Below are positions 24,368-33,782 of a stretch of 64,000 bases of DNA, in pieces. Numbering within the stretch: the stretch's first letter is position 1; each line of letters begins with the position of its first letter. A model generated the notes under the pieces. That model saw only the letters and a list, made by a program, of their open reading frames with translations, had not been told where the DNA came from and ran no database searches. The stretch comes from Halorarius litoreus (GTDB taxonomy: Archaea; Halobacteriota; Halobacteria; Halobacteriales; Haloarculaceae). The stretch lies in the NCBI RefSeq assembly GCF_024362405.1, contig NZ_CP101454.1, positions 2,914,001 through 2,978,000 on the forward strand, in the 5' to 3' direction. The translations under genes were made by a program, and so were the position numbers.

Positions 24368-27100
24368 ATGGGAGGACGCGACCTGCTGGCCGCGCGCGAC
24401 GACCTCGGGTTCGACCCCGAGTCGGTCGCCATCGACGACGCGGACGTACTCGACCGACTCGCCCCCGAGGTACAGGCGTGGTGGGTCGAGCAGTTCGGTG
24501 CGTTCGTCCCGGGCAACGGCGGGTTCTTCACCCCGCCACAGAAGGGGGCGATTCCGCTCATCGACGAGGGGACGAACGCGCTGGTGTGTGCGCCGACGGG
24601 GTCGGGGAAGACGCTCGCCTCCTTCACCGCCATCATCGACGACCTGTTCGGCCGTGCCCGCGAGGGCCAGTTGGAGAACTCGGTCTACTGTCTGTACGTC
24701 TCGCCGCTGAAATCGCTCGCCAACGACATCCACCGGAACCTAGAGGTCCCCCTCGACGCCATCGCCGACCGGGTCGACGAGGACGTCGAGGTGCGCCACG
24801 CTATCCGGCACGGCGACACCGCCTCTGCGGAGCGGCAGAAGATGCTGGAGGAGACGCCACACATCCTCAACACGACGCCCGAGACGCTGGCCATCCTCCT
24901 CAACAGCCCGAAGTTCAAGGAGAAACTCACGTCCGTCGAGTACGTCGTCGTCGACGAGATCCACTCGCTCGCCGACAACAAGCGCGGGACGCACCTCTCG
25001 GTGTCGCTCGAACGGCTGGAGGCGATGTGCAACACCTCGCCGACACGCATCGGCTGTTCGGCGACGGTCGAGCCACTGGAGACGATGGCGGAGTTCCTCG
25101 TCGGGTACCTGGCGGGTGAGCCCCGTGACTACGAAATCGTCGACGCCCGCTTCGTCCGGGAGTTCGACGTTCGACTCCGGTGTCCGACCGACGACCTCGT
25201 AAACACCCCGCCGAGCATCGTCAACGAGCGGTTCTACGACGAACTCGCCGACCTCGTCCGCGCGCACGAGAACACCATCGTCTTCACGAACACGCGGTCG
25301 GGTGCCGAGCGCGTCCTCCACAACCTCAGAGCGGACCACGGTTTCGCGGCCGAGAACTCCGGCTGTCACCACGGCTCGCTCTCCAAAGACCGCCGGCAGG
25401 AGATCGAGTCCAAGCTGAAGGCCGGCGACCTCGATGTCGTGACGACCTCCACGTCGCTCGAACTCGGCATCGACATGCCGCACGTCGACCTCGTCGTACA
25501 GGTCGGCTCGCCGAAGTCGGTCGCCGCGCTGCTCCAGCGTGTGGGCCGGGCGGGCCACCAGCTCGGCCAGACGGTGAAGGGGCGGGTGTTCGCGCTCGAC
25601 CGCGACGAACTCGTCGAATGTGCGGTGATGCTGAAGAAGGCACAGGAGGGGTTCGTCGACCGCGTGTTCGTCCCGGAGAACGCCTACGACGTGGCCGCCC
25701 AGCACGTCTACGGCATGGCCATCAACGAGGTTCGTCCCGAGGCCGAGATCCGGGAGATTCTGACCGCGGCGTACCCCTATCGGGACTTCGATGACGACGA
25801 CTTCGAGCGGCTGTTCCGTTATCTGACCGCGGACTACGACGGCATGGAGGAGAAGAACGCCTACGCGAAGGTCTGGCGGGACACGAACGACCCGCCGTCG
25901 GGCGAGTACCACTACGACGAGTTCGACGTGGGCGAGCCGCTCGTCGGCAAGCGCGGCCGGCTGGCGCGCGTCATCTACATGACCAACCTGGGAACCATCC
26001 CGGACAGCTTCGACATCGACGTGTTCCTCCGCGGCTCGGACGAGTGGGTCGGTCAACTCGACGAAGCGTACCTCGATACCCTCGAGAAGGGCGACGTGTT
26101 CGTGCTCGGCGGGACGAACTGTGAGTATCGCTATCGCCGGGGGTCGAAGGTGTACGTCGACCCGACGAACGCCCGCCCGACGGTGCCGTCGTGGTTCTCC
26201 GAGCGCCTCCCCCTCTCGTACGACCTCGGCTGCGAGATACTCTCCTTCCAGCGTGACCTCCTCGACCGGCTCGACGACGGAGGCCCGCCCGCGGTTCGGG
26301 CGTGGCTCCGTGAGTTCCCCCTCGACGAGAACACGGTTCGAGCGCTCGCCCGGCTCTACGACCAGCAGGTTCGGTACACCGGCGTCGAGTCGGTGTCGAC
26401 GCCCGACCGGCTTGCCGTCGAGGTGGCGCTCGACCACGACACCTACGAGCGACGGTACCACGTCCACTCGAACTACGGCCGTCGGTTCAACGACGGGCTC
26501 TCGCGGCTGCTGGCGTACCACTGCGCGCAGGCGGCGAACACGAACGTCAACGTCGCCGTCGCGGACAACGGGTTCACGCTCTCGATGCCGCTCAACCGGA
26601 AGGTGGACGTGGTGGGCGTCCTCGAAACGCTCGACCCGGTCGACGTGCGTGCGGACCTGCGAGCCGCCCTCGACGGCACCGACCTCCTCAAACGCTACTT
26701 CCGGATCAACGCCACGCGGTCGCTGCTCATCCTCAAACGCTACAAGGGATACGAGAAGACTGCTGCCCAGCAGCAGGTCTCCAGCGAGATGCTGCTGTCG
26801 TTCGCACAGGAGCGAGCGGGGTTCGCAGTGATGGAGGAGACCTACCGCGAGATTCTAGAGGACAAACTCGACGTGGGTGCCATCGAGGACGTGGCTCGGC
26901 GGATACAGGACGGTACCCTCGACGTCACGTCCCGGCAGGTGGACTCCCCATCACCCCGTGCCTTCGGGCTCGCGACGCTCATGGCGTCCGACGTCGTCCT
27001 CGCGGAAGACGAGTCGGCGGTACTCCGGGAGTTCCAGGCCCGCGTGATGGAGGAACTCGATGACGGCGAGGTTTCATACACCGCTGGTGCCGTAGAATAA
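24368..27100 (+). CDS. Lhr-type ATP-dependent helicase
   Basis: A 910-residue superfamily 2 helicase. Motif I is CAPTGSGKT, motif II is VDEIHSLA, motif III is GCSATVEP, and motif VI is LLQRVGRAGHQ. After the RecA-like pair there are the winged-helix and DUF1998/Lhr-core C-terminal regions (YMTNLGTIPDSFDIDVFL, INATRSLLILKRYKGYEKT). Lhr proteins translocate 3'-5' on DNA and act in repair or recombination intermediates. A GTG six codons upstream (24350) is an alternative start. Divergent from the RNase Z-like gene. Confidence 0.92.
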   Translation: MGGRDLLAARDDLGFDPESVAIDDADVLDRLAPEVQAWWVEQFGAFVPGNGGFFTPPQKGAIPLIDEGTNALVCAPTGSGKTLASFTAIIDDLFGRAREGQLENSVYCLYVSPLKSLANDIHRNLEVPLDAIADRVDEDVEVRHAIRHGDTASAERQKMLEETPHILNTTPETLAILLNSPKFKEKLTSVEYVVVDEIHSLADNKRGTHLSVSLERLEAMCNTSPTRIGCSATVEPLETMAEFLVGYLAGEPRDYEIVDARFVREFDVRLRCPTDDLVNTPPSIVNERFYDELADLVRAHENTIVFTNTRSGAERVLHNLRADHGFAAENSGCHHGSLSKDRRQEIESKLKAGDLDVVTTSTSLELGIDMPHVDLVVQVGSPKSVAALLQRVGRAGHQLGQTVKGRVFALDRDELVECAVMLKKAQEGFVDRVFVPENAYDVAAQHVYGMAINEVRPEAEIREILTAAYPYRDFDDDDFERLFRYLTADYDGMEEKNAYAKVWRDTNDPPSGEYHYDEFDVGEPLVGKRGRLARVIYMTNLGTIPDSFDIDVFLRGSDEWVGQLDEAYLDTLEKGDVFVLGGTNCEYRYRRGSKVYVDPTNARPTVPSWFSERLPLSYDLGCEILSFQRDLLDRLDDGGPPAVRAWLREFPLDENTVRALARLYDQQVRYTGVESVSTPDRLAVEVALDHDTYERRYHVHSNYGRRFNDGLSRLLAYHCAQAANTNVNVAVADNGFTLSMPLNRKVDVVGVLETLDPVDVRADLRAALDGTDLLKRYFRINATRSLLILKRYKGYEKTAAQQQVSSEMLLSFAQERAGFAVMEETYREILEDKLDVGAIEDVARRIQDGTLDVTSRQVDSPSPRAFGLATLMASDVVLAEDESAVLREFQARVMEELDDGEVSYTAGAVE

Positions 27101-27169
27101 TCACGAGCTACCGTTCGATGAGGAAAACATTTTTGTATGCTCATTGCTCGCACCCACGTGTAGAAACGC

Positions 27170-28192
27170 ATGAGTCTAAGTGACGTACACCGGCGTCTCG
27201 CGGACCTGATCGACAGGGTCGAGACGTCAGACGTCCGGGTGACGGCGGCGTCGCCGGACGGTACAACAACCGACGGGACGGTGACGGCGGAACTCACCGT
27301 CGAACTGTCGGTAACGGGGGGCGCATTGTCGGGGACCACGGAGGGGGAAGCCGGGGGAACCAGAGAAGAACCGAACACGGAACGGGAGACGGAGGCCGCG
27401 ACGACGGCAACCGAGCCAGCAGGAGACACGCCCGACGAGACGCCCGAGGACGAAGGGGGGTCCTCGGCCGACGAGTCGGGTGAGTCCGAGGACTCGACGT
27501 CGGTCCCGTGTAAACACGACGACTGTGAGGCGACGTTCGAGACGCCCCACGGGATGAAGATCCACTACACCAAGACGCACGTCGGGAGCGACGCCGCGAT
27601 TCCGGCGTACCGTGACCCCGAACGACTCCGCGAGGCGTACGCGGAACACGAGACGCTGACTGGGGTGAAAGAGGCGCTCGACGCCGACGTGGCCGTGACG
27701 ACCATCCGTCGGCACCTGCTCGAACACGACATCCACGACCCAGGGGCGGAGACGAACGGGTCGATCGGGTTCGAAGCCGACGATGCGGCCACTGCTGAAG
27801 GGGCGCCGGTGGCGGATGGACCTACCGCGGACGAGTCCTCCTCTGCGGCGAACGAGGACGCGGACGGAGCCAAGGACAAAGCTAGGGCAGAGTCACCGAG
27901 CGACCCGGACGCCGGCAGCGAACCCGACGCGCCGGAGGCTGACCCGATGTTCGATAGCGACACCGAGGTCGCACCCGGGGTCACTGTCGACACGTTCCGG
28001 GAGGCCCTTCACGGTGCGACCACGGTCTCTGGGGTCCAGCGCGCGCTCGACCTCGACCGTGAGACGACCGTCGACCTGCTGCGCGAGTACGACCTGCTTG
28101 ACGTGGTCGGGGGGCGCGTCGCGCGCAAGCCCGACCACGAGACGGTCCGTGCGGAGGTCGACGACCGGCTCCGGTCACGGCTGACGGCCTGA
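27170..28192 (+). CDS. C2H2 zinc-finger protein with two HTH-like repeats
   Basis: A 340-residue acidic protein. Residues 114-137 form a C2H2 finger (Cys114, Cys119, His132, His137; C-x4-C-x12-H-x4-H). Two similar helical segments follow at about 151-190 (LREAYAEHETLTGVKEAL...) and 273-312 (FREALHGATTVSGVQRAL...), each resembling a homeodomain-like HTH. Disordered Glu/Asp/Ser-rich linkers separate them. The first 50 residues are a short helix plus beta-type strands. This suggests a DNA-binding or nucleoid-associated protein; no family name is known to me. A TATA-like TTTTTGTATG lies upstream. Confidence 0.7.
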   Translation: MSLSDVHRRLADLIDRVETSDVRVTAASPDGTTTDGTVTAELTVELSVTGGALSGTTEGEAGGTREEPNTERETEAATTATEPAGDTPDETPEDEGGSSADESGESEDSTSVPCKHDDCEATFETPHGMKIHYTKTHVGSDAAIPAYRDPERLREAYAEHETLTGVKEALDADVAVTTIRRHLLEHDIHDPGAETNGSIGFEADDAATAEGAPVADGPTADESSSAANEDADGAKDKARAESPSDPDAGSEPDAPEADPMFDSDTEVAPGVTVDTFREALHGATTVSGVQRALDLDRETTVDLLREYDLLDVVGGRVARKPDHETVRAEVDDRLRSRLTA

Positions 28193-28194
28193 CC

Positions 28195-28389
28195 TCAGCC
28201 GTTGACCGCGAAGTAGGCACACGCGAGCCCGACCGACGCGACCGGTGAGACGAGGATCGCGGCCTCGACCGTCGAGACGGGGAAGCTCGACGAGACGGTC
28301 TGCCAGAGTTCGGCGACCACCACGGCCGTCCCGAGGCCTACGAACGCGAGTACCGTACGCACCGTGTTCCCGAGCGTCCCGCGCTCCAT
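28195..28389 (-). CDS. small membrane protein, unknown function
   Basis: A 64-residue protein with two hydrophobic helices (TVRTVLAFVGLGTAVVVAEL and ILVSPVASVGLACAYFAV). Its ATG at 28387-28389 is 27 bases from a TATA-like AGTTAATAG on the same strand, which strongly supports a leaderless gene. It ends two bases from the end of the convergent zinc-finger gene. Confidence 0.65.
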   Translation of the reverse strand: MERGTLGNTVRTVLAFVGLGTAVVVAELWQTVSSSFPVSTVEAAILVSPVASVGLACAYFAVNG

Positions 28390-28431
28390 ATCTGCTGCTG
28401 TTCGTGTCGTTCTATTAACTTTTCTGGACTC

Positions 28432-29655
28432 TCAGACGAGGAGCGTCTCCAGTGCTCCCGGGACGACGAGCACCCGGCTGCCCGGGTCGACGGCGGCTTC
28501 GACCGAGTCGCGAGCCGTCATGAGACACGCCTCTACCACGGCTGGCGATTCGCTGTCAGTGACGAACAGCGGGTGGTCACGGAGTGCCCGCGCGACCACG
28601 AACGCCCGCTGTGCCCCGGGTTCGTAGCCCTCACGCATCTCGTCGTACAGCGTTTCGGGGTCCGAGGCTGTAGAGAGTCGGTCGTAGAACCGTCGTTCGC
28701 CGGCCCCCTCGCCAGCGCCCTCTTCGAGCCGCGCGGGCAGCACGACACGGCCTCCCGGTCGAAGGGGATTCGTCGCGCCGAGGACGACGTAGGTGAACGC
28801 TCGGGTCGTCTGATACAGGTTCGCGTCCTTGGGCGCGCCGACGCCCGCGACGACGGCGTCGTAGGCTCCCTCGTCGACCGGCACGGAGAGCGCGTCACGG
28901 GCGCTCGTCGCGAGCGTCTGGACGACAGCACGGGGGCGGCCCGCCGCGGCGTCGAGGATGCCCGGCGGTCCGTGCGTGACGTTCAGACAGAAGTCGAGGC
29001 CGACGAGGTCGCCCGCGCGGTCGACGGCCTCCCGGAAGGGGTTGTCCTGCACGCGGCCGAGTCGAACGCCGTCGTGCGCGAGCATCTCGGGGCCGTGGGT
29101 GTAGCGGATGAACGACTCGGAGCCCGCGCCGATGACGACCGTCTTCGCGCCCCCCGAGAAGCCGGCGTACTGGTGGGGTTCGACCATCCCGGTCGAGACG
29201 ACGCGGTCGGCGTCGGCGACGCGTTCGTTGATCTCGATGGGAACGCCGTCGACCGTCCCGACTTCGACGACGCGCTCGGGGTCGTGGTTGACGGCGAGGT
29301 CGGCGTGGTCGCCCAGTCCCTCGCGGATTTCAGCATCGGTCATCGGCCGGTGCAGCCCGAGTCCGAGCACGATGGCGACCTGCTCGCGGTCGACGCCACC
29401 GGCGGCGAGTTCGTCGAGGAGTACGTCTGCGAGCACGTCGTCGGGCGTTGCACGGGTCACGTCGGTCACGACGAGCGCCACGCTGTCGTCGGGGTCGACG
29501 ATGTCTCGGAGGCGCGGGCCGTGCGGCTCGGCGACGGCGCGGTCGGCCGCCTCACGGGGGGCGACGGCTGCGCCGCCTGCCGGCTCGGCGACCGTCACCT
29601 CGCAGTCGGGGAGGTCGACCTCGATGGTGCTGTCGCCGTACGGGAGCCTGACCAT
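28432..29655 (-). CDS. LarA-family nickel-dependent racemase/epimerase homologue
   Basis: A 407-residue LarA/DUF2088 protein. Conserved catalytic and cofactor positions are visible: GLGLHRPMT (His), STGMVEPHQYAGFSGGAKTV (His and the Lys that anchors the pincer nickel cofactor) and RYTHGPEMLAHDG (His). LarA enzymes interconvert 2-hydroxyacid stereoisomers. The cofactor-making genes larB, larC and larE are not in this window. The substrate need not be lactate, since many LarA homologues act on other hydroxyacids. Confidence 0.85.
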   Translation of the reverse strand: MVRLPYGDSTIEVDLPDCEVTVAEPAGGAAVAPREAADRAVAEPHGPRLRDIVDPDDSVALVVTDVTRATPDDVLADVLLDELAAGGVDREQVAIVLGLGLHRPMTDAEIREGLGDHADLAVNHDPERVVEVGTVDGVPIEINERVADADRVVSTGMVEPHQYAGFSGGAKTVVIGAGSESFIRYTHGPEMLAHDGVRLGRVQDNPFREAVDRAGDLVGLDFCLNVTHGPPGILDAAAGRPRAVVQTLATSARDALSVPVDEGAYDAVVAGVGAPKDANLYQTTRAFTYVVLGATNPLRPGGRVVLPARLEEGAGEGAGERRFYDRLSTASDPETLYDEMREGYEPGAQRAFVVARALRDHPLFVTDSESPAVVEACLMTARDSVEAAVDPGSRVLVVPGALETLLV

Positions 29656-29694
29656 GGGTCGAGTGGGTCGGGAGGGAAGGAGTAGCTATCGCCG

Positions 29695-32382
29695 TCAGGC
29701 CCGTGCCCAGCGGAGCAGTCGTGCGTAGAAGTCGTCGGCCGAGAGCGCCTCGCCGTCCCCGACGAGCGCGAGCGCCTTCTTCGCGCGGGTCAGCGCGACG
29801 TTCATCCGCCGGTGGTCGTCGAAGATGGGGCCGTCGAGGTCGCCGGTGGCGACGAACGAGACGACGATGACCTCCTTCGCTGAGCCCTGGAACCGGTCGA
29901 CCGTGTCGACGGTCGTGTCGGGGAGTCGCTTCGAGATTTCGGCGACCTGCGCACGGAACGGCGCGATGACGCCGATCTCCTCGCGCGGAACGCCCGCCGC
30001 GACGTACGCCTCGACCACCTCGGCGACGCGGTCGGCCTCGGTCGGGTTGGTGTTGCCGACCTGTCGTCCGTCCGGGTCGACGAAGTTCACAGCGTCACGG
30101 AGGTCGGCGGGAAGGTCGGCGGTGTCGACGCCGAGGTCCGCGAGCGTCTGGCCGGCGACCTCGGGGGTTGCAGGGCGCAGCTGGCCGTCGTAGAACTCCT
30201 CGCTGGAGAACCACTGGACGCGCTGGCACATCCGGTACTGGCGGTCGAGCATCACGCCCGCCTCGGGGTACGCCTCGATGAGCCGCTCGAACAGCGACTG
30301 CTGGAGGTCGTTTTCGGCTCTCACGACCGGCGGCAGCTGCTGGTGGTCGCCCACGAGCACGAACCGGTCGGCAAGGTTGACGGCGGCGAGAGTCCCCGGC
30401 TCGGTGAGCTGGCCAGCCTCGTCGACGACGGCGACGTCGAACTCCTGTTCGAGCATCGTCCGCGAGCCACACGAGGCAGTCGTCGCGGCGACGACCGGCG
30501 CCTCCGACAGTTCGGCGGCGACCGAACCGGGGTTGCCACGGGTGACGAGCCGGGCGCTCTGCATGTCCTCACGGACGCCGGATTCGGTGCCGACGCGGAC
30601 GAAGTCGTCGAACCCCTGGTCGCGGAGCGCCTCGAGCGCGTTGTCGACGGCGCGGTTGGTGAACGCCGACAGCAGGACGCGGTCGCCGCGGTCGACGAGC
30701 GCCCGGACCGTCCGAGCGAGGGTGTACGTCTTCCCGGTGCCGGGTGGGCCGTGGACGAGCGCGAGGTCGTCGGCGCGGGTCGCGAGGTTGACGGCGGTGT
30801 TCTGTGCCTCGTTGTTGTCGATGTACGTGCGTTCCTCGCCCGAAAACTCGGGCTCGCGCCGGCCGAACAGCACGTCCTTCCGGTCGGGGTCGCCCTTCAG
30901 GACGGCGTCGTGGAGCGCCGCGAGCAGCCGGGAGACCGTCAGCTCAGACGGATAAATGTCGAGGCGACGGAGGTCGAGCGGTTCGTCGGTCGTGACGACG
31001 ATCTCCTCGCCGAGCTGTTTGACGCGGCCGAGTTCGGCCGTACCGCGGGTGGGGTGGCCGTCGGAGGCCAGCACCACGTCACCTTCTCGTATCTTCGAGA
31101 CATCGTCACGGGTGCGCGTGGCGCGGAGTTCCCACGAGCCGTCCGGGAGTTCCCGACGGCCGGCGGGTTCGAGGTCGATGAGCGCCCGGTCGTCGTCGGC
31201 CCGCTCCTCGGGGGTCTGCTCCCAGAGCTTCCGGTACTCGGCGTGGACCTGCCGGCGTTCTTCTTCGATGGCGCGATAGAAGCGGTCGAAGTAGTCGCGT
31301 TCCTCCTCGGGGACCGGGGTGCCGATCTGCCCGGCTTTGGAGTCGTGGTCGAGTCGCCCCGAGACGACCATGCAGGTGTCCTGCTCGAAACAGTACTCGC
31401 ACTTCGCGTTCGCCTCGAATCCCGTGGGGATGGAGTAGTCGTGTTCCATCGCGGCGATCTCGTTGCGCTGGCGAACCACGTACTTCAGGAGGCCGACGCC
31501 CATCGAGAAGTCCTTCGCGGGCGAGAGGTCGCCCGATTCCTCGACGCGTTCGAGCGCGGAGTTCTTGGTGTAGAGGAGGGTGCCGGTGTTCGGGGCCGCC
31601 GCTTCGAGGCTGGTGTCGTTCGCCCGGGCGTCGCGTTCCCCGAGGACGAGCGCGTAACAGGCCGCCTGCACCTTGTCCTGGAAGCGGGGGTCGCGCTTGA
31701 GGTTCTTGCCGGTCTTGAGCTCGACCGGGATGCCCCGACGGACCGCGTCGGCGCGTCCCTTGATGCCGAAGGTCTCGGAGATGAGGGTCTGCTCGGAGCG
31801 CCAGTCGTCTTCGTCGGTGAGCCGGCCCTGGGAGAGCCAGCCCTCGATGGCGCCGGCGTTCTGTCTGACCTCCTCGGCGACGCTCTCGGGGTCTTCGCCG
31901 AGGAGTCCGAGGTCGAGCCCGGCATCTGCCACCTGGTCCTCGATGGCCTCCCCGAGGTCACGCCCTCGCAGGAGGTCACCGAACACCTCGTGGACGATGG
32001 TCCCTCGGATGACCGGGTAGGCGAGCGGCGTCGCGCTTATCTTGTTGAGCCAGTACATCCGCGGGCACTGCACCCACGAGCGGATGTCGGTCACGTCGAC
32101 GAGGAAGTCGGGGTCGACGACCACGAACGTCTCGCTGCCGGTCGAGTACTGAATCTCTCCCTGATACTCTCGCTCCTCGGGGTCGACGACGAGCAGGTCC
32201 ATCCCCGCCTCGAGGACCTCGGCGGTCTCGGTCCACTTCCCCCAGAGCGTCACCGTAGCGGTGGGGCCAGCGCCTCGTTCGGTCTTGAGCGTCACCTCGG
32301 CGAGGTCGGTCGTGCCGTTGCGTGTGTCCACCTGCCGGGTCTCTCCCACCTCGACGACTGGCCCTCGGAGGTTCACATCCAT
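29695..32382 (-). CDS. Dna2-like Fe-S nuclease-helicase
   Basis: An 895-residue protein with the layout of archaeal Dna2: an OB-fold-like N-terminus (about 1-85), a RecB-type nuclease domain (GTIVHEVFGDLL, GIPVELKTGKN, QAACYALVLG) whose four cysteines for a 4Fe-4S cluster are at VQCPRMYW and CEYCFEQDTC, and a C-terminal superfamily 1 helicase with HGPPGTGKTYT (Walker A), VVDEAGQLTEPG (motif II), GDHQQLPPV and ALTRAKKALALVGD. It would process flaps or resected DNA ends. It is divergent from the 32472 gene. Confidence 0.93.
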   Translation of the reverse strand: MDVNLRGPVVEVGETRQVDTRNGTTDLAEVTLKTERGAGPTATVTLWGKWTETAEVLEAGMDLLVVDPEEREYQGEIQYSTGSETFVVVDPDFLVDVTDIRSWVQCPRMYWLNKISATPLAYPVIRGTIVHEVFGDLLRGRDLGEAIEDQVADAGLDLGLLGEDPESVAEEVRQNAGAIEGWLSQGRLTDEDDWRSEQTLISETFGIKGRADAVRRGIPVELKTGKNLKRDPRFQDKVQAACYALVLGERDARANDTSLEAAAPNTGTLLYTKNSALERVEESGDLSPAKDFSMGVGLLKYVVRQRNEIAAMEHDYSIPTGFEANAKCEYCFEQDTCMVVSGRLDHDSKAGQIGTPVPEEERDYFDRFYRAIEEERRQVHAEYRKLWEQTPEERADDDRALIDLEPAGRRELPDGSWELRATRTRDDVSKIREGDVVLASDGHPTRGTAELGRVKQLGEEIVVTTDEPLDLRRLDIYPSELTVSRLLAALHDAVLKGDPDRKDVLFGRREPEFSGEERTYIDNNEAQNTAVNLATRADDLALVHGPPGTGKTYTLARTVRALVDRGDRVLLSAFTNRAVDNALEALRDQGFDDFVRVGTESGVREDMQSARLVTRGNPGSVAAELSEAPVVAATTASCGSRTMLEQEFDVAVVDEAGQLTEPGTLAAVNLADRFVLVGDHQQLPPVVRAENDLQQSLFERLIEAYPEAGVMLDRQYRMCQRVQWFSSEEFYDGQLRPATPEVAGQTLADLGVDTADLPADLRDAVNFVDPDGRQVGNTNPTEADRVAEVVEAYVAAGVPREEIGVIAPFRAQVAEISKRLPDTTVDTVDRFQGSAKEVIVVSFVATGDLDGPIFDDHRRMNVALTRAKKALALVGDGEALSADDFYARLLRWARA

Positions 32383-32471
32383 CCCTGCGTGGTGAGCGGA
32401 AAAACACTATCGGTCGGCCGGGTCGTGGCAGGGAGCCACGCGCTTATCTATCCGGCCGAGTACGAACGGGT

Positions 32472-33092
32472 ATGGAGTACCTCGCTGTCGCGCTCGCCTG
32501 GCCCCGGTTCATCGACAAGCCGCTGCGGGAGGCCAAACGCGAGGCGCTGGTCGAGCACGTCGCCCCCGCTCTTGACGCGCTCCGCGAGGCGGGCGTTATC
32601 GACCACTGGTCACACACGTTCTGGGGTGACGACGACCTCGGGACGAAAGTCGTCCGCTGTATCTGCGGGGCCGACGACGCCACCGCCGCCGGCGAGCGCG
32701 TCACCGAGGCGTTCGAGGACCTGGGGTTCGAGGCGGGCCACGAGTTCCGCGTGGAGGCGCCGTACGACCCCGAACGGTTCCGCAGGTTCTGGGGCGAGCA
32801 TCTCGACACGTGGTTCGAGACGAAAGCCGGGCTGTCGTCGCTCGCGGTCGCCGCCATCGAAGAAGAGTTGGGCGAGAGCTACGCCTGGCACCGGAACCAG
32901 AACCGCCCGGGCCACATCTGGGCGAACCAACTGGGGCTGACGTACATGGACGAGGCCTCGGTGTACCAGTCGCTCGCCCTCGGTTACTTCGACCAGGTGC
33001 CGAGGGCGAACGCCAGCGAGGAACAGCAAGCGGCGTTCGAGACGGTACGCGAGCATATGCAGGCCGCCGCTGACGCGCTTCCGGACGTCTGA
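32472..33092 (+). CDS. conserved haloarchaeal protein, unknown; weak resemblance to thiopeptide-type (SpaB C-terminal) domain
   Basis: A 206-residue soluble protein that I cannot assign securely. The N-terminal part (VEHVAPALDALREAGVIDHW, then VVRCICGADD) resembles in spacing the start of the SpaB C-terminal / thiopeptide-type bacteriocin biosynthesis domain. RPGHIWANQLGLTYMDEASV falls where that family has RYGG and the following helix, but the RYGG itself is absent. A TATA-like GCTTATCTATCC is about 28 bases upstream. Confidence 0.5.
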   Translation: MEYLAVALAWPRFIDKPLREAKREALVEHVAPALDALREAGVIDHWSHTFWGDDDLGTKVVRCICGADDATAAGERVTEAFEDLGFEAGHEFRVEAPYDPERFRRFWGEHLDTWFETKAGLSSLAVAAIEEELGESYAWHRNQNRPGHIWANQLGLTYMDEASVYQSLALGYFDQVPRANASEEQQAAFETVREHMQAAADALPDV

Positions 33093-33146
33093 GCACGACT
33101 CTCCGGGGACGATACGCCTATGAGGCCTGCGGCCGCATCCCCGGGT

Positions 33147-33695
33147 ATGCGAGTACGCGACTGGCAGGACATCCTCGAAGACGTCGTGGACTCGAACGCC
33201 GACCCCGACGGCTGGCGGGCGGTCTCGGGTGACCGCCGCGCCGGGCTCGGCGAGGACATGTTTCTCGGGCACCCCTCGGTGGGCGTCTACCAGCTGAAGA
33301 CGTACGCGAAGAACCCGTTCGAGGTGAAGGGCGTCGGCTCACAGGTCGCCCGGCGCATCGACGACGACCTCGACCCGCTGTTCCCCGCGGAGGGCTCGGG
33401 CCGGTTCGGCGTCCAGTCGCCGTTCGAGTCCGAGGACGACGCGAAAGACGCGGCGAAACGCCTCGAGGAGGTCGTGAAGACGCACGCCGACGCGCCGACG
33501 ACGCCCGACGCGCTGTTCGACGACGTGATGGACGCGCTCGACTCCCCGGCGTTCGGCCCGATGGAACACGACCAGTACGGCCGCCCCGAGGGCCTCGACG
33601 AGCTCTCGAACACGTTCGAGGAGGCCGAGGAGCTGCTGAACGCCGAACTCGACGACCTCGTGGACGACGACGAGGTCGGCCGCGGGTTCCAGTAG
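33147..33695 (+). CDS. conserved haloarchaeal hypothetical protein
   Basis: A 182-residue, strongly acidic protein (RVRDWQDILEDVVDSNADPD...). The first half contains a compact mixed segment (SVGVYQLKTYAKNPFEVKGV, VARRIDDDLDPLFP) and the second half is helical and acidic, ending VDDDEVGRGFQ. No catalytic motif, cysteine or membrane helix. It stands between two other unknown genes on the same strand. Confidence 0.6.
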   Translation: MRVRDWQDILEDVVDSNADPDGWRAVSGDRRAGLGEDMFLGHPSVGVYQLKTYAKNPFEVKGVGSQVARRIDDDLDPLFPAEGSGRFGVQSPFESEDDAKDAAKRLEEVVKTHADAPTTPDALFDDVMDALDSPAFGPMEHDQYGRPEGLDELSNTFEEAEELLNAELDDLVDDDEVGRGFQ

Positions 33696-33782
33696 CGGTC
33701 GCCGACCGTTGCAGCCAGCTTTGGTTGCGGTCGACAGTGCCGCCTTCTCCGCGTTCTTGGTCGCGCCGCCCCTACGTTTGGT

